NCBI GenBank assembly: GCA_963573385.1
Contig: CAUYLG010063104.1
Span: 62,001-126,000, forward strand
Direction: 5' to 3'
From: Cacajao melanocephalus
Lineage: Eukaryota > Chordata > Mammalia > Primates > Pitheciidae
DNA: 64,000 nt
Both the position numbers and the translations under genes were made by a program. Shown in pieces: positions 14,586 to 27,145 of the stretch. The notes under the pieces are model-generated. The model did not search any database and was not told where the DNA came from. It was given only the letters and a program-made list of their open reading frames with translations. Each line of letters opens with the position of its first letter. Position 1 is the stretch's first letter.

Positions 14586-15290
14586 AGTTTTGTAGATGAA
14601 AAACAGAATATAGCTTATTTTGCATTTCTTTAATTACTAGTGAGGTTGCACATTAAAAAATAAATTATTTCTTTTGGGACTTATATATTCATGTCCTTTT
14701 ATTTTTACCAGTAAGAGATTTTGATATGTTAAGTACATTAAACCTTTGTCTGATATATATTACAGATATTTCTCCCCAGGATGGCATGTTTTCTTTTTTA
14801 TTATACTTTAAGTTCTGGGATACATGTGCAGAACGTGCAGGTTTGTTACATAGGTATACATGTGCCATGGTGGTTTGCTGCATCCATCAACCCATCATCT
14901 ACATTAGGTATTTTACGCAGTCAAATCAATCTTGTCCTTTTTAAGTTCTTCCAATTCTTTTGTATTTAGAAGGTTATTCTCTATCTTTAGATCAGTCACT
15001 TGTATTTTTTCTGGTTTATGGTTTTATGTTTTTACACTTTTTTTTTCTTCAGGAAACAAGGTGACAGTCTATTTTTCCCATGGTTAACCATGTTTCCTTC
15101 ACTATTAATTGAATAGGTTTCTTCCCCCACTAATTTATAATGTTACCTTCATTATCTAAGGAATTCTTATATTATGTGGGTATGAGTTTTGTAATCTCTT
15201 TTATTGTCTATTGGTTTTGATGACAGTACTACACTTTTTTGATTACTTCTGTTTATTCATCAAGAATCATCACACTCTCCTCCAGGAAGC
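14586..15290 (-). mobile_element. L1M fragment (old), interrupted by a younger L1 tail
   Basis: Reverse L1M pattern: tgcatttctttaattactag, tgaggttgcacatt, ttcatgtccttttatttt, aacctttgtctgatatat, gcagtcaaatcaatcttgtc. The segment 14792-14918 is a separate L1P 3' end. The right edge is vague. Confidence 0.7.
14792..14918 (-). mobile_element. L1P 3'-end fragment (about 125 bp)
   Basis: Reverse L1 3' end: attatactttaagttctggg, tacatgtgcagaacgtgcag, gtttgttacataggtataca, tgccatggtggtttgctgca. Severely 5'-truncated, nested in the older L1M. Confidence 0.9.
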
Positions 15291-15368
15291 CTCCTTAATT
15301 CTTCCAAAAAGATATGATTGCTCCCTTCACTCTCTTTCACCTTTGTCATGTTTAAAAATCTGCCTTGA

Positions 15369-15663
<295 letters not shown>

Positions 15664-16138
15664 CCTCCTTGTATCATTAATAGGGTTGATCTTATCCAAT
15701 TACATTCTTGAGCATAGGAAACAGGTGCACAATATCTATTCATTAAAATAGTGGGATGGCCTTTAAAAGGTAGTGATGATGGCAGAACAGCTCATTTGAG
15801 AAAAGACAAAAAGAGTCAATTCTCTCATTTGTTCAGCAAACATGGCTGCGCTGTCCAATATGTAAAGATAACTGTAAGTAAACCCTAGTATGCCCTAGTG
15901 ATCTCACCACTTGGGGAAAGAGACATCTAAATATATGTGATTAAATAGTATGACTAAGAAGCATAACATAAACACGTACAAGGAAGAATAAAGGAAAAAA
16001 CTAGTGAGTAGTGGGTAGAGTTTCGAAGTAGTAAACATACATATGAGCTGGGTTCAAGGAGTTTCTTAAATGTCAAAGGAACTTGTAATTAATCTAAATG
16101 ACAACGTGCACAATTTACATTAATTTATCCTTCATTCT
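15664..16138. other. No gene seen
   Basis: Unique-looking AT-rich intergenic DNA between two Alus, about 0.6-1.1 kb upstream of the KICS2 CpG island. No motif stands out. Confidence 0.6.
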
Positions 16139-16440
16139 GGCCAGGCGTGATGGCTCACACCTGTAATCCCAGCACTTTGGAAGGCTGAGGTGGGCAGATT
16201 GCTTGAGCCAAGAGTTTGAGACCAGCTTGGCCAACATGGTGAAACCCCGTTTCTATTAAAAATACGAAAATTAGCCAGGTGTGGTGGCGCTGGCCTGTTA
16301 TCACAGCTACTAGGGAGGCTGAGGTAGGAAAATCGTTTGAACCCAGGAGCTGGAGACTGCAGAGAACCGAAATCTCACCACTGCACTCCAGCCTGGGTGA
16401 CAGAGCGAGACTTCGTCTCAAAAAAAAGAAAAGAAAAAGA
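16139..16440 (+). repeat. Alu SINE
   Basis: Forward Alu, ggccaggcgtgatggctcac to agcgagacttcgtctc, with A-tail (aaaaaaagaaaagaaaaag). It is the last Alu before the promoter; the next is at 23548. Confidence 0.96.
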
Positions 16441-16770
16441 TAACATTTTAAAGGAAGGTTAATGTAGTTTGGGCCAGGGGCTCTGCTTGCTAGCTGCTGG
16501 GCTAACACAGAGCCGGGAGGACTGGAACTGGATACAGGTGAGAATTAACCGATGGTGTGTGACATGATGAAAACTAGGCAACGGGGAAAGACCAACCTTT
16601 ACCTGTCAGTCTTCTAATCTCAACAAATCACTTCCTTGAGTTGGTGAGGAAGCTGTCAGGGCCGACCAGGGTCCCTGCTGTGAGTGTGAGCACAACTCCA
16701 GGCACTTCCCCACCTCCCAGCCGGCCCTGAGAGGCGCCTGGCGAGTCCAGGCCAGAAGTCTGGCCAGGGC

Positions 16771-16794
16771 CGACGTCACGTTTGCGTGACGTCA
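16771..16794. promoter_or_regulatory. Paired CRE / ATF-CREB sites
   Basis: A full palindromic TGACGTCA (16787-16794) lies 16 bp, start to start, after a near-full CGACGTCA (16771-16778). Both are inside the CpG island, about 350 bp upstream of the KICS2 start codon. The full palindrome contains a CpG, is the strongest CREB/ATF recognition sequence and is rare by chance. Occupancy is inferred, not seen. Confidence 0.6.
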
Positions 16795-17113
16795 CCAGCG
16801 CTGACGAACCTCACTGTGAGGGGCCTGTCAGCTCACCTCAGAGCGCAGGCAGTTCCTTACAGCAGCGAATTGGCCGCCTCCTATTCTACCCCGAGGGTCC
16901 GAATAGTCAGAGCTGCAGGAGCCGAAGCGCTGAAGGAGCTCAGGAGGCGCTACCTCCCTTTTTCCTTGGCCCTTACCCTTGTCTTCTCTAAAGCCCAGGA
17001 GCGGTCCTGGCGGCGGCGCGCTCAGAAGCCCGCCTCTGGAGGCGGTCACGCGCACGCACGCTTGTGCGCAAGCCCCTTCCCTCAGAACCCGGAAGTGCGA
17101 GGCCGAGGAGAGC

Positions 17114-17119
17114 CACGTG
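17114..17119. promoter_or_regulatory. E-box CACGTG in KICS2 leader
   Basis: A perfect CACGTG palindrome 24 bp before the ATG, with flanks GC and GG. This core is bound by Myc/Max, USF and MiT/TFE factors. The flanks do not match the full lysosomal CLEAR consensus GTCACGTGAC, so USF or Myc is at least as likely as TFEB. Confidence 0.4.
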
Positions 17120-17130
17120 GGTCGAGCTAG

Positions 17131-17475
<345 letters not shown>

Positions 17476-19544
17476 TAGTCGCAGGCTCGACTCGGCATTC
17501 CCAGGTCTCCTCCCACCGTTCCTTTCCTCCCCGCCCACCGGCCTGCGCTGCTGATAGATTGGCGGACTGGGTAGATGCTCTTTGCAGGGCTGTGACCCAA
17601 ACCCAAGGGTTTGCCCTTTTGCTTCGTGCATGGATTGGTGCCATAAATGAGAAGTTAACCAAACTATTTCTTCATTCTTCTAATTAGTGATACTGCAGCC
17701 AGAGGAGCAAAACTTTGCAAAACAATCTAATTCTATTACTGAACACTATTTATTGTGTGGCCTCTTAAGGTTAAGGCCTGAGAGTCACATTTGGATTCCT
17801 ACCCGTCTTCATAGTCCCCCAATGCATATTTAATGACTAAAGTAATAAACGAATACTGGACAGGAAAGGCAAGAAATGTGCCTAACACTAGCAAGAGGAG
17901 ACTGAAGGGAAAAATGGTAAACACCCTTAGCACCTCAAGTACATCTTGCCTCTGAAAATAAGATTCAAGAGCTGATTCAACTGATTTTCACTAGTAAAAG
18001 CAATAAGTATGAGATGAGAAGGAAATAATAGATGTAAAAGGCAAGGATTATGCGTACAAAATAGTATTACTGCTTAATTATGACAATAAATATATTTGAA
18101 TCTTAGGGGCTTTAGAGTCAGTACTTTGGCCTATTTTAGACTCTTTTCAGAAGCGTGGGTCTGGTGTGAATGAAGGACACCTATATAAAATATAGAGAAT
18201 AGAAATGTAAAATTGGTGTAGATTTCATTTTGATTCTCCATCTCCTTCCCCCAACCAGCCCCCAGCTTTCCTTATGTTGCATGAAGGTGACCATGTATAT
18301 CTTACTGAGCTTTCAGTAAACACTCAAGGAGCAGGGCTTTCTGAGATCCTGATTGCTGTGGCAAGTATGTTGATTTATACATACTTATTTAGTATACTAA
18401 TTTATTAGCAAAAACTGGTCAGATAGTTTCACCTTATTTTTTCTCCCCTTTTTACAATGGAATTTCACAAATTTGCAGTTGCTGTTAATGGTGTTATTAT
18501 TCCCCTTTCTATAGATTAGCAACTTATATATGAAGTTGTATTGGGTAGATGATAGAGTTTAAACCAAAATACCTGCCTTTGAACTGTCAGATTGAGTTTG
18601 TATTCATATAAATTATTAAAAATGTGTATGTAAATTATAATTTACCTATTACATACATATATGTGCTTTTTGTATATGTGGAAATGAGGTGGATTCTAGC
18701 TGTAATAATGAAGATAGGTAATATTTAGGCAGTTTTAGTTGTTTTTAGACTCTTGCACCTCAAAGAATGGTAATTGACTCAAGTGCCATGATTCTTTGCT
18801 TTTTTTTTTTAGCTTATCCATGGAAATTTGAAAAAAGCTGTGTACTCACTCCACAGAAAAATATATATGTACCTACAATTTTGCATATAACGTGAACTGG
18901 TTCAGCTGAATTTTCTAAAGTCTACTTATTGACTCCATTTCAAAAAATCTACAACTCTAGTTTTAAGTTGAATGAGCCAGGTTTTTATGTAAACAGAACT
19001 GGCTGCCCCGTGTGTAAGAATGTGTATCTTCACAGTCTCTGACTTGGGTTCTTAGTAAAGGGGTCCTCAGTGTGTAAATTAATTATTTCTGCTTGAACCC
19101 CAGCTGACATGGGTGAGCATGAGGGCTATGCCTTGAAACTGACTGACACAACATTTTGCACTATGAAACATGCCCAGGCACTGCTAGGTTCCCAAGTGGG
19201 CTCTCACTTCTGAGTAAATATTCTTAAAATGGTATATTTCATGCTTCATAACGTATTTACATGTACAGTATAAGTTCCAGAATTTAAATTTTATCTTTGC
19301 ACATATATTTTTTAGTACTAGAGTGTATATGATATCAGTGTGCTTACAATATGACTTCACAATTATCAGGTTCGCTGTCTATTTTCTTAAAAAACTTAAG
19401 GAGAAAACTTTTGTGTTGCCATTTAAAACATTCCCATGTTCTCCAACTACTTTGCTCATTAGAGCATTTATGTAGTTTTCTTTAGAAAGCAAAACAAAAA
19501 GTTTATGCATGCTTTTAAAAAATTTTAAACATAATTCTGAAAAT

Positions 19545-19690
19545 TTTTTTAGCCTCACTAAGATATAATTGACAATAAAATTGTATATATTTAAGTTGTA
19601 CAACTTGATGTTTTGATGTATATATAAATTGTGAAATGATCACTACAGTCAAGCTACTTAACATATCCGTCACCTACCTTACATACTTCT
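19545..19690 (-). mobile_element. L1M 3'-end fragment in intron 1
   Basis: Reverse old L1: tcactaagatataattgaca, ttaagttgtacaacttgatg, gtgaaatgatcactacagtc. Followed by a short CCCT/CCTT tract (19690-19730). Confidence 0.7.
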
Positions 19691-20899
19691 CTCCCTCCAT
19701 CCCTCCCTCCCTCCCTTCCTTCTTTCGTGTGTATATTGTGAGAATACTTAAGATCTACTCTCTTAGCAAATTTCAAGTAAAAAGTAAGTCTTTTTTTAAC
19801 CTCTCTTACGGCTAGTATTTATTTGAGGCCTTTGCAGTGAATCCTGATTAAAGAAGCAAGCAGGGCCTTTAGACAAAAGATAGACCTGACAAGGAGCTTT
19901 CTGTTCCTGTCTTGACCCTGTTACTAAAAAACTTTGAGTAGGGCCCTTATCTTGGGGCCTTCTCTTTCCTTTGAGAGAGAATAATACCTGTTTGGGGAAG
20001 GATCAGTGATTAAAATATGCTGACTCAATGCCTGTGGAGAATTTTAGAAGGTCATACTTTTCTTCTCTTTGTTTCATTACTGGAGAGTTTCCTCAACCTC
20101 TGGTTGCCGAAATTTAGCATAGCAGAAAATGACTTAACTTGAGAACTGATGTTTAAAAATTATTATTAGCAAGAAGTTGGAGAATAAAATGTGCAAGATG
20201 TTTTACACGCTCCTTTAATACACTTAAAATTTCGTGATGTGAGATAAACTGTTGAAATCTTGAGAAATTATGAGCACTTATAACTAGAGCCTTGTAGAAA
20301 TCATTCAAAATAATCGTATTTTATAAATTCAAAATACTGGAAAGAGAAAGAAGTTGGATGTTTCTGATTCCTTGTTTTCCAGCATGAAGAAAGGCCAGTC
20401 CCCATTGGATATTCCAAACCAAGATAGTCAACAGATAGGATTGGGTTCCTGAGAGCTTTAAGAAAAGAGAACTGTTTAAAAGAAATGTGTTGATGGTCTG
20501 TCTCTTCCTTATAGTAGTTTCACTTTACATGGTTTCACATACTGGTGATTAGCCTTTATCGATAAGCTTTTAAAGGTATTCTTTGTATTTATGTAGTGTT
20601 TCCATTCCCCCAGATAAGGGTAATCTGATGAAGTTAGGTATCCTTTTTTTTTTTCTTTTTCTCCCAGAAGTCCTAGAAACAGATGATATCCCTTTTTCAA
20701 TGGAAAGTTAAAATTTTCACCAAGGCCACCCTGTTTAACAGTAGTAGATAGCTATTCTTTTTGTAGTACTTGATGCTCCCAATTCACCAGTTTCAGAAGC
20801 TCAATTATGTATTATTATTAGAAGTTTGAAAAATATATCAGTTACAAGTAGAAGGGAAAGGGATTAGTATTATAGAATATATGCTTTGTTCCAGGCACA

Positions 20900-21060
20900 T
20901 TACACACCAAATGTTACTTCATTTTGTTTTCTTAGCTCTATCACAGTTTTATGTTAAAAATGACAACTAAAGCTCATAGTGGTTCAGTAGTTTGCACATC
21001 AACATAGCCTATAATCATGGCAGCTGGGGTTTGAAACCACGTCTTTCAGACCTGCACAGC
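20900..21060 (-). repeat. MIR-like fragment
   Basis: Weak reverse MIR pattern: ttacttcattttgttttctt, gctggggtttgaaaccacgt, cagacctgcacagc. Strongly diverged. Confidence 0.5.
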
Positions 21061-21321
21061 TTTTAGGTTTTACATGATGCTGTTATTACCCTCCTATGCT
21101 GAGGTTTTATCCTAGATGTGGGTACAGAGGCCTATTTATTTTGTACCCTTCACTCTACAAAATCAGCAGAATTAAATTGAACATGGGCATGGGAGGAAGG
21201 CAAACCCTGCAAGGGTACAGTTCTATATGGGATGTTGATGTCATGACTGGTCCATCTGTACCCATATAGGTTTTGATGGTATTAGTTGGAGATGATGTGG
21301 CAGTTACTCAGTCTGTTTGGA

Positions 21322-21563
21322 ACAAGCTTGTCTAACCTGTGGCTCACAGGACATGCAGCCCAGGATGGCTTTGAATATGGACCAACACAGATTCATAAAC
21401 TTTCTTAAAACACTATGAGATGTTTTGTGTGTTTTTTGTTTGTTTTAGCTCATGAGCTCATGTATTTAGCTAAAATACACTAACTTAGTATATTTTATGT
21501 GTGACCCAAGACAATTCTTCTTCTCATGGGGCCCAGGGAGGCCAAAATATTGGACACCCCTGG
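21322..21563. mobile_element. hAT-type nonautonomous DNA transposon
   Basis: Ends acaagcttgtctaacc and ttggacacccctg. The interior shows gcagcccaggatggctttga, ttcataaactttctt, aaatacactaac, gacaattcttctt and gggaggcc, a pattern I recognise as a common mammalian hAT fossil. Subfamily not assigned. About 240 bp. Confidence 0.75.
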
Positions 21564-21631
21564 TTTGGACAGTGTATTGGAGAAATACTTTTTAAAGTAT
21601 CAGTAGTTTGGCTGGGGTGTCAAAAGTAAGT

Positions 21632-21777
21632 AGGGTAACCAACTGTTCAGGTTTGCCCAGGGTTGAGGGATTCCAGGATGTGGGACTTTGTTTTAAAACC
21701 CTATAGACTAAAGATTTCCTGAGAAGCTACACTTTTAGTGGAAAGTCTTGGGTAAACTAGGACAAGTTGGTTACCCT
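21632..21777. mobile_element. Palindromic DNA transposon with terminal inverted repeats
   Basis: Terminal inverted repeats: agggtaaccaact at the start and agttggttaccct at the end, 13 bp perfect. Total about 146 bp with partly self-complementary interior (tttgcccaggg ... cttgggtaaa). Typical of a short hAT/MER element. No coding capacity. Confidence 0.8.
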
Positions 21778-21905
21778 AGTAGTAATGGAAGGAAGATTCA
21801 TTTCTTGAAACATAAACCAAGCAATGAATTAAAATCTATATTGTGAAATGGTTCATTTATTAAGAGGATGTTTTACAAATGCCTTGATAAATAATTTTTA
21901 TTCCT

Positions 21906-21979
21906 AATTACAGGAATATGTTGGTGTCATTGGTCCACCTGTACCCATATAGGTTTTTAGAAAACATATTCCTGTAATT
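21906..21979. repeat. Perfect 17-bp inverted repeat enclosing a copy of upstream DNA
   Basis: Arms aattacaggaatatgtt (21906-21922) and aacatattcctgtaatt (21963-21979) are perfectly complementary. The loop, with the end of the left arm, carries a 40-nt near-copy (21918-21957) of 21232-21274. See findings. Confidence 0.85.
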
Positions 21980-22810
21980 GAATATGTTTTTTTGAAGAGA
22001 AAATTTAAACTCTTGTCCATCTCTGAGATTTTTTTAAAAATTTTCCTAGGAATGAGAGTTTTAAACCTGCCCTGTTTCTTTTCATTTTCCTAATGTCTTG
22101 CCTCTGGCCCTTTGTTGGGTGGAGAATTGCTTAGGGGAACATCCATGAAGCTGGCTATAATTAGAAATATAATTGGTGATATATAAATACAGAAGTGAGT
22201 AAATGATATCTATGCTATTTGATCCTTTTTGACTATGTGAAGGTGTTTTTGGTCTTACTTTGGCTGATTTCCTTTGGAACCCCCTAGTTACAGCAGCAGT
22301 TATTTATAATTGGTTCCTGGTCTTAATAATTCACAATGTGGTGCTTATTATTTTATAATGTATAGTGTCAGTCTTGTCAAGAGTGCTAAGGTTTTCTTTT
22401 TTCTCCTGGGATCCCAGTAGTCTGATTTCTTGCATAAAGGGAATATATGTGTGTGTATTCAATTTTCTGGTATGATCTAAAAGATAAGATTCAAAGGAAA
22501 ATACAACTCTAAAGCAGAAACAAAAAATCGTGACTTACCAGTGATAACAACAGTGTTTCATAATTTGTGTTCTTTTGTTTTGAATACATTTATGTGTGAG
22601 ATAGCCTTTTTAGTTCTAGCTGGTGTTATTTGCTAGGTTAATTATGCTCTAAATCTGAATCCTCACTGAATTGGGTTGGGGGAGAATTGGTACATGGGTA
22701 AGCAAATCGTACACGGGTCCATTGCTACAGTAATGAATTACATCAGGTATTCACTTAGCTTATTCTTCAGGGAAATTACGAATCATAAAGTATTTATATC
22801 TGAATCATAG

Positions 22811-23320
<510 letters not shown>

Positions 23321-23547
23321 TAAATGATGAAATAACTGTGAAATAAATAACTGGGTTACATTTTATACATATTCATTAATCAACAGGTATGCATTAGTCA
23401 CCTTCATTGGTCTTAGTTAATACCGCACTGGCTGGACACTTCTCTAAGCAATAGTGAAAGACTGAGAATGAATGAAGAATGAAGTGATCATAAAACTTGT
23501 ATTATAACTGATTTTGCTGCTTAGGAAAGAGTTCACACAACAAATAC

Positions 23548-23681
23548 TTTTTTGTGTTTCTGGTAGAGACAGGGTTTCTCGATGTTGCCCAGGCTGATCT
23601 CAAACTCCTGAGCTGAAGCAATCCACCCACCTTAGCCTCCCAAAGTGCTGGGATTACAGGTGTGAGCTACTGTGTCCAGCC
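23548..23681 (-). repeat. Alu left-monomer fragment
   Basis: Reverse single monomer, tggtagagacagggtttctc to gagctactgtgtccagcc, about 315 bp after the exon 2 donor. Confidence 0.88.
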
Positions 23682-23704
23682 TATTCTTTCTTTATAAAAG
23701 TTTT

Positions 23705-24335
23705 TCTTTAATTTTTGATTTTGAAATTTTTAATGTAAAAAGTTACAAGGATAATATAATGAACATAGTTACCATATGATCAGTAGTTCTACTCCTAGGT
23801 ATATATCCAAGAAAAATGAAAACGTAGGTCCACACATAGAAACATTGACATGAATGTTCATAGCAGCATTATTTATAATAACCAAAGGGCAGAAACAACC
23901 CAAATTTGACCAGTGGATGAATGGATAAATAAATGTGGTATATCCATACATGGAATATTATTCAGCAATACAAAGGAATTAAGTACTGACACATGCAACA
24001 ACATGGATGAACCTTGAGAATATTATGCTAAGTGAAAGAAGCTAGTCATAAAAGACCACATGGAAATCACATAATTTCCATTATGTGAAATATCCAGAAT
24101 AGGCGAAGTCATAGACATGGAAAGTAGATTACAAATTCATAGTCACAGAAAATGGTTGCCAGGAGTTGGAGGGGAAGGAGGAGTGATTGCTAACAGGCAC
24201 GAGATTGCTTTTTTGGGGACCATGAGACTTTTCTAAAAGTGATGGTTGTACAATTCTGCGAATATATTAAAACCATTGAATTGTTCACTTTAAAAGGATG
24301 GTACATGAAGTAAATACCAGTGAAGCTGTTACTAA
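23705..24335 (+). mobile_element. L1M 3' fragment
   Basis: Forward old L1 3' end: ccatatgatcagtagttcta, gcattatttataataaccaa, atggatgaaccttgagaata, ctaagtgaaagaagctagtc, gttgtacaattctgcgaata. Non-coding by decay. Confidence 0.88.
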
Positions 24336-24344
24336 AAAAACAAA

Positions 24345-24790
24345 CAATTGTACCCTGAACATACAAATATCCTTCACCTGTGTTCACAAATTGTTAACAT
24401 TTTGCCACATATGCCTTATCTCTCTCTGTATATTATCATACTTCCCTGAGTTATTTGGAAGTAAAATGCAATCATCATGACATTTTCCTCCTACATACTC
24501 AGATTTTGTCTTGTAAGAACCATACATAATCATAACACAGTTTTGAATGAAAAAACCCAGTTTTTACACTTAGGAAATTTAACACTGATTTTCTACCATT
24601 GTATAATAATACATAGTCCATATTCGGATTTCCCCACTTGTCCCCAAAATATTCTTTATGGTTGCTTGTTATTTTTTATTATGGTATCTGTTGGCTTTTT
24701 ATGACATATTCTAAATTTTCTTTTTATTATTTGATATATAATATGTTCACATGGCTCAATATGTATAAAGCATAACACAATGGAAAGTCC
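24345..24790 (-). mobile_element. Possible L1M-like remnant
   Basis: aaattgttaacattttgcca and ccttatctctctctgtat resemble a recurring old L1-associated repeat. Family assignment is weak and the edges are uncertain. Confidence 0.4.
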
Positions 24791-24844
24791 TCTTCCTTCC
24801 CTGTAGCCACATAGTTTCCCTCTTTAATAGGCAACTAGAGTTAG

Positions 24845-25147
<303 letters not shown>

Positions 25148-25369
25148 TGAAGTTAGCAAGTTCTTGCTGTCATTCCTGAGAAATAGGCTATGCATATAAA
25201 TATATACACTTACTTTTTTAGACACTTAAAAATTATATTTTGGGAAATTTTCTGTTATTTTTTTCCTCCAATCTGATTAGTATGTTTTCTTTTAATAAAA
25301 TAGTTTTTTGAAACCCCACGACTGAAGTACAGTTGAGGATATGATTCCTAAGAAGAGATCTCATGTTTC

Positions 25370-25540
25370 CCAAATGCTAATGTAAAAGTGGTTTGCTGAA
25401 CTGTCTGGGAAGCTTAAGAAAAATACCCATCCCTGGGCCCTTCTTCCTCTTCCCTAAGAGGGTAAAATTTAGTGGTTCCAGATTATGTGCCCAGAAACCT
25501 CTGTTTTCAAAGTTCCCTGTGATAATGATACATGGTCAGC
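25370..25540 (+). mobile_element. MER5A-like hAT fragment
   Basis: gaactgtctgggaagcttaa, ccatccctgggccc and cagaaacctctgttttcaaa follow the MER5A order, strongly diverged. Confidence 0.45.
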
Positions 25541-25691
25541 ACCAAAAAAAATTGGGTAACTAAGAGAAAGATGTCAACTCCAGGATAGAATAGGTATTGA
25601 ACCTTATGGATGTGTGTATGTGTTGTGTGTGTCTCTTATGAATGATAGATATTAATCGGTTTCATTTTATTAGATTTGTGCCCTATTATCT

Positions 25692-25976
25692 TTCTTTATT
25701 TTGAGATGAGGTCTCGTTCTGTCAGCCAGGCTAGAGTTCAGTGGCACTATCTCAGCTCACTGCAGCCTCAACTGCCTGGGCTAAAGTGATCCTCCCACCT
25801 CAGACTGCCAAGTGGCTAGGACTACAGGAGCATGTCACCACCCCTGGATAATTATTTTGTAGAGACAGGGTCTTGCTATATTGCCCAGGCTGGTCTTGAA
25901 CTCCCGTGCGCAATCTGTCCTCCTGCCTTGGCCTCCCAAAGTGCTAGGATTACAGGTGTAAGCCACGCAGCCAGGC
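25692..25976 (-). repeat. Alu SINE
   Basis: Reverse Alu, tgagatgaggtctcgttctg to gccacgcagccaggcc, flanked by ccctattatcttt and ccctatcatcttt, a decayed target-site duplication. Confidence 0.94.
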
Positions 25977-26853
25977 CCTATCATCTTTAAACCTTCTTTG
26001 AAATACCCCACTTCCCAGAGCTGTAGCAATCGCTCCCTTTCCCTGCAGATTTAATTTTCAAAAGTTCTTAGGGCAGTTCTTACTTGTAACCCTCATCTTC
26101 AGTGAATATTGATGGAGTCAGTTGGAACTGGATTACAGTATGGACAAGAGATGTCTTTTTTCACCTACCATTTCCATTTTCCACCCATGGTGCCTTTCTC
26201 TAATTAATAAGGAATGACTGATCACAGACACATCCTAGTCTGAAAATGATCTACATTAGAGGCTTTGGGTTAATTTGAACAACATAAATTCATTAAGGAA
26301 TTCTGAAAAGTTGAACTTCGGTATAATGATTTTCTTTGGGATGTGGGATTCCTTTATGTATAAACTAACATGATTTTTTGCCCTTTGCTAGGTTAACGTG
26401 CTTTTTTCTATAGACTTTTTGATTTGGCATCTGTGCTACACCAAACATTTCACTTTTATGATTTCAGTGTTCTAGAGAAATAATTCATATTTTGGTATTC
26501 TGTTGTATTGAAAAAGTTAACCCTCTTCCCAAAGGATCCGTTTATCTTTCCAGGAATGTTTATTTACCCCAATGTAGCTGATCCATGTCAGAACTCTTAT
26601 AACAAATTTTGTGAATAGTACTATGTTTCAAATGCTGAAACGCCTTTGTATTAAAAAATTAATAAGCATGATGAATATCATGGAATTGAAACCTCTGGCC
26701 TTGATTTGACATGTAGATCCTATGTGAATGATTGCAATGTCTAGTCTGCTTTCACAGATGAATGGAAAGTATATTTTGTTTTTCTTCTTCTGGAAGCCAG
26801 TTGTGTTCACAGTAGAATGGTGTTAAATGCTTCTTTTTTGGGTAAATTTATAA
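25977..26853. other. No exon seen in intron
   Basis: Unique-looking AT-rich intronic DNA between two Alus. Open frames are short and unremarkable. Confidence 0.55.
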
Positions 26854-26854
26854 C

Positions 26855-27145
26855 TTTTTTTTTTTTGAGATGGAGTTTTGCTCTTGTTGCCCAGGCTGGA
26901 GTGCAATGGCGCAATCTCGACTCGTGGAATCTCTGCCTCCTGGGTTCAAACAGTTCTCCTGCCTTAGCCTCCCGAGTAGCTGGGATTACTGCCTGCCACC
27001 ATGCCCAGCTAATTTTTGTATTTGTAGTAGAGACAAGGTTTCACCATGTTGCGCAGGTTGGTCTCAAACTCCTGACCTCAGGTGATCCACCTGCCTCAGC
27101 CTCCCAAAGTACTGGGATTATAGGCGTGAGCTACTGTGCCTGGCC
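26855..27145 (-). repeat. Alu SINE
   Basis: Reverse Alu, T-run, gagatggagttttgctcttg to ctactgtgcctggcc, with short flanking duplicates of tttataa. It produces a long fortuitous open frame (26817-27164). Confidence 0.96.

Noticed and set aside
16155..16508. 117-codon minus-strand protein
   Set aside because: It is the antisense reading of an Alu, with the usual pattern of Alu-encoded text; the frames at 26817, 29125, 40769 and 53752 are of the same kind.
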